Below, in pieces: positions 5,752 to 10,291 of a DNA stretch of 10,291 nucleotides. The notes beneath the pieces were generated by a model, which had not been told where the DNA came from, did not search any database, and worked only from the letters and a program-made list of their open reading frames with translations. The DNA is from Hydrogenovibrio sp049975065 (GTDB taxonomy: Bacteria; Pseudomonadota; Gammaproteobacteria; Thiomicrospirales; Thiomicrospiraceae), in the NCBI GenBank assembly GCA_049975065.1, contig JBNGDN010000072.1. One strand, 5' to 3'. Position 1 is the stretch's first letter, and each line of letters starts with the position of its first letter. The translations under genes and the position numbers were made by a program.

Positions 5752-6924
5752 ATGCAGCGCACGGACAGACATCGATTTAAACGCTTTAAAAAAGGTTTTG
5801 AACGTTTTGACCGTCAGGCCAGGGTCGCCTTTTTAGCCACTTTTTTAGCTACCTTGTTCACCACCGTTTTCACCCTGCCAGCGGCGGTTGCAGACGTTGC
5901 CAAAGCGAAACCGCCTGTGCCCATTGTGGCCTACGATGTGCGCCCTGTGGCGCTTCCAATGAGTTTGGAGTTATTGGGCAAACTGGAATCGAACGATTCC
6001 GTGGACATCGCTGCGAATGTCACCGAGCGCGTCAAGGCGATTCACTTTAAAGACGGTCAGCGGGTGCGCAAAAGCCAACTGCTGGTGGAGTTGACGTCGG
6101 ATGAAGAGTTTGCCTTGCTGGAGGAAACCAAGGAATCGGCAGCGGAAGCGAAACGTCAGTATGACCGTGTGAAGGAAATTGAAGGGCGCGGCACGGTGAC
6201 GCGGTCTTTAATCGACGAGCGTTACCGTCAATGGAAAACCGCCGAAGCCAAGCGTAAGGTGATTCAGGCGCAGATTGCGGATCGGCGTATTTATGCGCCC
6301 TTTGCCGGTGTGGTGGGGTTGCGCAACATCAGTGTCGGTGCGTTGGTGCAGCCAGGCACCAAAATCGTCAGTTTGGATGACACGCGGCAGATGCGATTGA
6401 AACTGTTGCTTCCCAGCCGTTATCTGGGGGATTTGAAAATCGGTCAGGCGGTGACCATTGAATCGAGCGCTTACCCGCAGCGACGTTTTGCAGGAAAACT
6501 GGAAGCGATTTCACCCCGTTTAGAAGCAAACATTCGTATGATTCAGGCGCTGGCGCGGGTGGATAACCCAGACGGGTTGCTGAAAAGCGAGATGATGGTG
6601 CGTGCCTTTATCGAACTGCCCACTCGTGAGCAACTGATGGTGCCGAACACCGCCATTTTGATGCTGGGCGACCGTCAATTTGTGTACCGTCTTGAACCCG
6701 GTGACAAAGAGACAGTGTATCGACTGGTGCGCACCGAGGTGGAAACTGGCGAACGTCGCAATCGCATGACCCAGATTCTCGGCGGCTTGGAGAGCGGTGA
6801 TCGTGTCGTCAGCCAAGGGTTAATGGGCATTTCGCTGAACCGGCCTGTGACCATCAAAGCCATGCAGGACGGTCGTCCGCAATCCGAATTGCTGGATAAG
6901 AACGCGCAAGTGGCGAAACGCTGA
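5752..6924 (+). CDS. RND efflux periplasmic adaptor (membrane fusion protein, AcrA/MexA-type)
   Basis: This protein of about 390 residues links an RND pump in the inner membrane to an outer-membrane channel. A basic N-terminus is followed by a hydrophobic stretch (about 25-47) ending in PAAVA-D, a signal peptide or membrane anchor. There is no lipobox cysteine, unlike AcrA. The first lipoyl half follows (ELLGKLES to RVRKSQLLVEL), then a short alpha-hairpin with charged helices, the second lipoyl half (IYAPFAGVVGLRNISVGALVQPG), beta-barrel and membrane-proximal domains, including the VPNTAIL stretch. I chose the ATG at 5752 because it places a basic region and hydrophobic core at the N-terminus. 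An in-frame ATG at 5653 would add 33 residues of non-signal sequence. The stop overlaps the pump start (TGATG), so the two are co-translated. Confidence 0.92.
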   Translation: MQRTDRHRFKRFKKGFERFDRQARVAFLATFLATLFTTVFTLPAAVADVAKAKPPVPIVAYDVRPVALPMSLELLGKLESNDSVDIAANVTERVKAIHFKDGQRVRKSQLLVELTSDEEFALLEETKESAAEAKRQYDRVKEIEGRGTVTRSLIDERYRQWKTAEAKRKVIQAQIADRRIYAPFAGVVGLRNISVGALVQPGTKIVSLDDTRQMRLKLLLPSRYLGDLKIGQAVTIESSAYPQRRFAGKLEAISPRLEANIRMIQALARVDNPDGLLKSEMMVRAFIELPTREQLMVPNTAILMLGDRQFVYRLEPGDKETVYRLVRTEVETGERRNRMTQILGGLESGDRVVSQGLMGISLNRPVTIKAMQDGRPQSELLDKNAQVAKR

Positions 6925-9900
6925 TGTGGTTGTCCGATACGTCCATTAAGCGTCCCGTCATGGCGACGGTGGTGTCTTTGCTGCTGCTGGCGGTGGGACT
7001 GATGTCGTTTGACCGAATGAGCCTGCGGGAATACCCGAATGTGGATCCGCCGGTGGTCAGCATTGACACCACCTATCTCGGCGCATCCGCTGCGGTGGTG
7101 GAAAGCCGCATCACCAAACGCATTGAAGACCGCATTGCCGGGATTTCCGGCATTGAATACATTTCTTCGCAATCCACCGACGGGCGTTCGAAAATCACGG
7201 TGGAATTCAGCATTAACCGCGATATTGACGCGGCCGCCAACGACATCCGAGACCGGGTGTCGCGCATCTTGGATAATTTGCCCGAGCAGGCCGATCCGCC
7301 GGAAGTGGAAAAGGTGGACGGCGATGAAAGCCCGATTATGTGGTTTAACCTCGCCAGTGACAGCATGACCATTCCCGAGTTAACCGACTTTGCCGAACGC
7401 TACATTGTCGATCGGTTTTCGGTGCTGGACGGGGTGGCGCGGGTGCGCATTGGCGGTGGGCAATCCTTTGCGCTGCGCATTTGGCTGGACCCCAACAAAA
7501 TGGCGGAATACGGTGTGACCGCCCAGGACATTGAAACTCAGATTCGCGCCTCCAATGTCGAGCTGCCGGTCGGTTCGGTGCAGGGACGGCACATTATGCT
7601 GTCGCTGCAGGCCGACAAGCCGCTGGAAACGGTGGACGATTTTAAAAACCTGATTATCAAGCAAAGCGGTCAGACGGGGCAAATCACCTTGGGCGAAGTC
7701 GCCAATGTGTATATGGGGGCGATCGAGCGGCGGCGTTTTTTCAAGGGTAACGGCATGCCGATGGTGGGCATCGGCATTGTCAAACAGTCCAATGCCAATA
7801 CCCTGAGCGTGGCACGCCTGGCAAAAGAGCGCAAAGACTTGGTGAACCAAACCCTGCCAGAAGGTCTGGAGCTGAAAGACAGCTACGATGCCTCGGTGTT
7901 TATCCAACAGGCGGTGGATGAGGTGTACAAAACCCTGTTTATTGCGCTGGGGCTGGTGGTGCTGGTGATGCTGGTGTTCTTGCGCAATGTGCGGGCGGCC
8001 ATGGTGCCTGCGGTGACGCTGCCGGTGTCGCTGCTGGCCACCTTCTGGGTGCTGTGGATGCTGGGCTTTTCGGTGAACCTGCTGACCTTGCTGGCGCTGG
8101 TGCTGGCGATTGGGCTGGTGGTGGACGATGCCATAGTGGTGCTGGAAAACACCCAGCGGCATCTGGATTTGGGCTATCGACCGATTGCCGCGGCCTATCT
8201 GGGCACCCGGCAGGTGGGCTTTGCGGTCATCGCCACCACGGTGGTGCTGGTGGCGGTGTTTTTGCCGATCGGTTTTTTAGAAGGCAATATCGGGCGGCTG
8301 TTTTCCGAGTTTGCCATCACCCTGGCGGTGGCGGTGATGTTTTCCAGCTGGGTGGCCTTGACGCTGTCACCAGCGCTGGCGTCCAATATTTTGCAGTCGC
8401 CCAAGGCGATTCGGCAGGCGCGAGCCGTGCATTCGGCTGCAGTGGCACAGCAGGTGCAAACCGGAGAAGCGCCGACAACGCTGGATAAAGCCTTTTCCGC
8501 CAGGTCTGGGCGTTCGTCGCGTTTTCATTGGGGCAATCATCACTTCTTTAAAAAATTCTTGGTGTGGAATCTGCGTCGGCCGATTTGGATCAGTCTGGTG
8601 TTTTTGGCGGTGCTGGCGGCGCTGGTGCATTATGCGCAAAAAGTGCCGCAGGAATATGTGCCCAAAGAAGATCGCGGGGTGTTTTTTGTGATGGTCAAAG
8701 GCCCGGAAGGGGCAACCTTCGATTACATGCAAAGCTATATGGCCGAGATTGAAAAACGCCTGCTGCCGTTGGTGGAAAACGGTGAGGCCAAGCGTTTGAT
8801 TATCCGTGCGCCGCGTTCGTTCGGCAACAGTGAGGTGTTTAATTCCGGTTTTGTCATAGTGGTGCTGGAGGATTGGCGGCAGCGGCGCAATGGCTTTGAC
8901 ATCATGCAGGCGGTGCGCAAGGATCTGGCGGATTTATCCGGTGTCAAAGCGGTGCCGGTGATGCGCTCCAGCATTGGTGGGCGCATTCAAAAACCGATTC
9001 AGTTTGTCATCGGCGGTTCCAGCTACGAAGAGCTGGAAGAATGGAAGGCGTTAATGGATGCCGCCATCGAAAAAACCAACCCCGGCCTAACCGGGCTGGA
9101 TTGGGATTATGAACCCACCAAGCCGCAATTGCGCCTGAAGGTCGATTACGCCAAGGCGCGGGCGCTGGGCATTTCGCATGAAGAGGTGTCCGAAGCCCTG
9201 CAGGTGTTATTAGGCTCAAAGCGCGTGACCACCTTTGAGTATAACGGTGAAGAATACGACATCCTGCTCAAAGCCGACCCAAAATGGTTTCAAGCGCCGC
9301 AGGACTTGAATCAGATTTACCTCAGTGCCGAAGACGGTTCCGAGATGATTCCTTTGTCTCACTTGGTCAGTTTTCGAGAAGATGCCGCCGCATCCAGCCT
9401 GAACCGTTACAACCGTGTGCGCTCCATTACCCTATCGGCCAACCTGACAGACGGCATGGCACTGGGCGAAGGCTTGGATTATCTTAACCGGCTGGTGAAA
9501 GACACCTTGCCCGAGCATGCCACCATTGACTATAAAGGGCAGTCACGCGACTTCCAAACGTCGTCCAATTCGATTTACTTTGTGTTTCTGTTTGCGATGG
9601 CGGTGGTGTTTTTGGTGCTGGCGGCGCAGTTTGAAAGCTTTATTCAGCCGTTTGTGATTATGCTGACGGTGCCGCTGGCGTTTGCCGGAGGGATTTTTGC
9701 CCTGCTGTTTTACGGCATGACGCTGAATATTTACAGTCAGATCGCGTTGATTTTACTGCTGGGGCTGGCGACGAAAAACGGTATTTTGATTGTCGAGTTT
9801 GCCAATCAGTTGCGCGACAGAGGGATGTCGTTTTACGCCGCCACTGTCTCCGCCACCCAGCTGCGTTTGCGGCCGATTCTGATGACCGCCTTCACCACTT

Positions 9901-10112
9901 GCGCTGGTACAGTGCCATTGATATTGTCTGAGGGAGCCGGATCGGAAACGCGGCAGATTTTGGGCTATGTGCTGCTGTGGGGCGTGGCTTTTTCCACGCT
10001 GCTGAGTTTGTTTGTGATTCCCGTGGCCTACAGCCTCATCGCCAAACGCACTGGCTCACCGCTCGCCAAAACCCACGAACTCGAAGCGGCACTCGCGGAA
10101 GAGGTGAAATAA
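6924..10112 (+). CDS. RND multidrug efflux inner-membrane pump (AcrB/HAE-1-type)
   Basis: This proton-driven antiporter of 1062 residues has the normal HAE-1 length and expels hydrophobic compounds from the periplasm or membrane. It starts with SIKRPVMATVVSLLLLAVG (TM1), then the first porter loop (about 35-330), TM2-6 with the GLVVDDAIVVLEN motif, a cytoplasmic linker (about 492-536), TM7, the second porter loop (about 560-880) and TM8-12. The proton-relay residues of AcrB are conserved: D401 and D402 (AcrB D407, D408), K951 (K940) in ATKNGILIVEF, and T988 (T978). It therefore looks functional. The D402-K951 distance is 17 residues longer than in AcrB, which fits an expanded linker. No TolC-like gene follows in the window. 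Drug range cannot be predicted; a heavy-metal pump is unlikely. Confidence 0.95.
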   Translation: MWLSDTSIKRPVMATVVSLLLLAVGLMSFDRMSLREYPNVDPPVVSIDTTYLGASAAVVESRITKRIEDRIAGISGIEYISSQSTDGRSKITVEFSINRDIDAAANDIRDRVSRILDNLPEQADPPEVEKVDGDESPIMWFNLASDSMTIPELTDFAERYIVDRFSVLDGVARVRIGGGQSFALRIWLDPNKMAEYGVTAQDIETQIRASNVELPVGSVQGRHIMLSLQADKPLETVDDFKNLIIKQSGQTGQITLGEVANVYMGAIERRRFFKGNGMPMVGIGIVKQSNANTLSVARLAKERKDLVNQTLPEGLELKDSYDASVFIQQAVDEVYKTLFIALGLVVLVMLVFLRNVRAAMVPAVTLPVSLLATFWVLWMLGFSVNLLTLLALVLAIGLVVDDAIVVLENTQRHLDLGYRPIAAAYLGTRQVGFAVIATTVVLVAVFLPIGFLEGNIGRLFSEFAITLAVAVMFSSWVALTLSPALASNILQSPKAIRQARAVHSAAVAQQVQTGEAPTTLDKAFSARSGRSSRFHWGNHHFFKKFLVWNLRRPIWISLVFLAVLAALVHYAQKVPQEYVPKEDRGVFFVMVKGPEGATFDYMQSYMAEIEKRLLPLVENGEAKRLIIRAPRSFGNSEVFNSGFVIVVLEDWRQRRNGFDIMQAVRKDLADLSGVKAVPVMRSSIGGRIQKPIQFVIGGSSYEELEEWKALMDAAIEKTNPGLTGLDWDYEPTKPQLRLKVDYAKARALGISHEEVSEALQVLLGSKRVTTFEYNGEEYDILLKADPKWFQAPQDLNQIYLSAEDGSEMIPLSHLVSFREDAAASSLNRYNRVRSITLSANLTDGMALGEGLDYLNRLVKDTLPEHATIDYKGQSRDFQTSSNSIYFVFLFAMAVVFLVLAAQFESFIQPFVIMLTVPLAFAGGIFALLFYGMTLNIYSQIALILLLGLATKNGILIVEFANQLRDRGMSFYAATVSATQLRLRPILMTAFTTCAGTVPLILSEGAGSETRQILGYVLLWGVAFSTLLSLFVIPVAYSLIAKRTGSPLAKTHELEAALAEEVK
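8500..8509. repeat. Near-copy of the palindrome (CCAGGTCTGG) in the RND linker
   Basis: One mismatch from CCAGGCCTGG. It lies in the poorly conserved cytoplasmic linker of the pump and is read as Ala-Arg-Ser-Gly, a third codon phase. It may be a decayed copy or chance. Confidence 0.3.
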
Positions 10113-10122
10113 CCAGGCCTGG
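10113..10122. repeat. CCAGGCCTGG palindrome, copy 6 (directly after the RND stop codon)
   Basis: Exact copy that begins at the base after the TAA stop of the RND pump. It is non-coding, in a repeat-rich 180-bp tail. Confidence 0.6.
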
Positions 10123-10130
10123 TGACAATG

Positions 10131-10152
10131 GGTTTTTAACCGGTTTTGAACC
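10131..10152. repeat. Tandem 11-bp repeat after the RND operon
   Basis: GGTTTTTAACC (10131-10141) is followed at once by GGTTTTGAACC (10142-10152), which differs at one base. Each unit is a short GGTT/AACC inverted repeat, so the pair could fold as two small hairpins or as one longer stem. It could take part in 3'-end formation of the efflux transcript, but there is no clear T-run after it. Confidence 0.4.
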
Positions 10153-10225
10153 ACAGAGACACCGAGATATTTATGCCCTCTGGGTACAGATTTTTGTGGC
10201 ATTAAAACGGCCTGTCTTGGTGGTT
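10149..10225. repeat. Small element with imperfect terminal inverted repeats (CACAGAGACAC type)
   Basis: AACCACAGAGACA (10149-10161) is matched by the reverse complement of TGTCTTGGTGGTT (10213-10225) at 11 of 13 positions, enclosing about 50 bases. The word CCACAGAGACAC resembles intergenic repeats I recall from many bacterial genomes; this memory is unchecked. No coding content is seen. It may be a decayed miniature element. Confidence 0.35.
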
Positions 10226-10235
10226 TATGAGTGGT

Positions 10236-10291
10236 CATCCCGACCGAAGCGGAAGGGATCTGATTTAGGTTGGCACCGTCGGCGGGAGATC
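10236..10291. repeat. REP/MITE-like palindromic element, truncated at window end
   Basis: ATCCCgaCCG (10237-10246) and CGGaaGGGAT (10250-10259) form a hairpin of 8 pairs with a 2x2 internal mismatch and an AAG loop. The surrounding GTCATCCCGACCGAAG and GGGATCT match a widespread style of bacterial intergenic repeat (GTCATCCCGAGCG...GCGAGGGATCT). Such elements often carry a second inverted arm starting AGATCCC; the window ends in GGGAGATC, which would fit the start of that arm. The last point is inference. Confidence 0.5.

Noticed and set aside
7380..8162. Minus-strand open frame of 260 codons
   Set aside because: It is antisense to the conserved RND pump and has a His/Gln-rich shadow composition.

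Overview
The window reads as chromosomal DNA of a gammaproteobacterium: a CsdA/DeaD-like helicase, an AcrB-type RND pump, an FcbT-like TRAP permease pair, and moderately GC-rich, densely packed genes. The genus cannot be fixed from the sequence. A marine or sulfur-metabolising lineage would suit the exported DsrE-like protein and the TRAP transporter, but that is a guess. There are no tRNA, rRNA, CRISPR, phage or transposase genes.

The left block (1-4607) is on the minus strand. In transcription order it holds a pirin-family cupin protein (4607-3735), a secreted DsrE-family protein (3650-3117), the small and large membrane subunits of a TRAP transporter (2960-2334 and 2334-964, overlapping by one base), a likely intrinsic terminator (822-858), and the first 197 codons of a DEAD-box RNA helicase, probably deaD/csdA (592 to the window edge). 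No TRAP substrate-binding protein is present.

The right block (4734-10112) is on the plus strand. It holds a LysR-family regulator (4734-5639), divergent from the pirin gene across a 126-bp gap with a candidate LysR-type operator. It is followed by an RND efflux periplasmic adaptor (5752-6924) and an RND inner-membrane pump (6924-10112), which overlap by one base (TGATG). No outer-membrane TolC-like gene follows, so the pump would need one encoded elsewhere.

The genes are ordinary; the unusual content is in short DNA motifs. The 10-bp palindrome CCAGGCCTGG occurs six times exactly, where about 0.02 would be expected by chance. It lies in two codon phases and in two intergenic sites, so it behaves like a DNA-level motif rather than a protein one. 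Four alternating copies of a GCACTCG/CGAGTGC heptamer form two adjacent hairpins behind the dsrE-like gene. The last 180 bases contain several layered repeats, ending in what looks like a truncated REP/MITE-type element. I did not find an undescribed multi-gene system.
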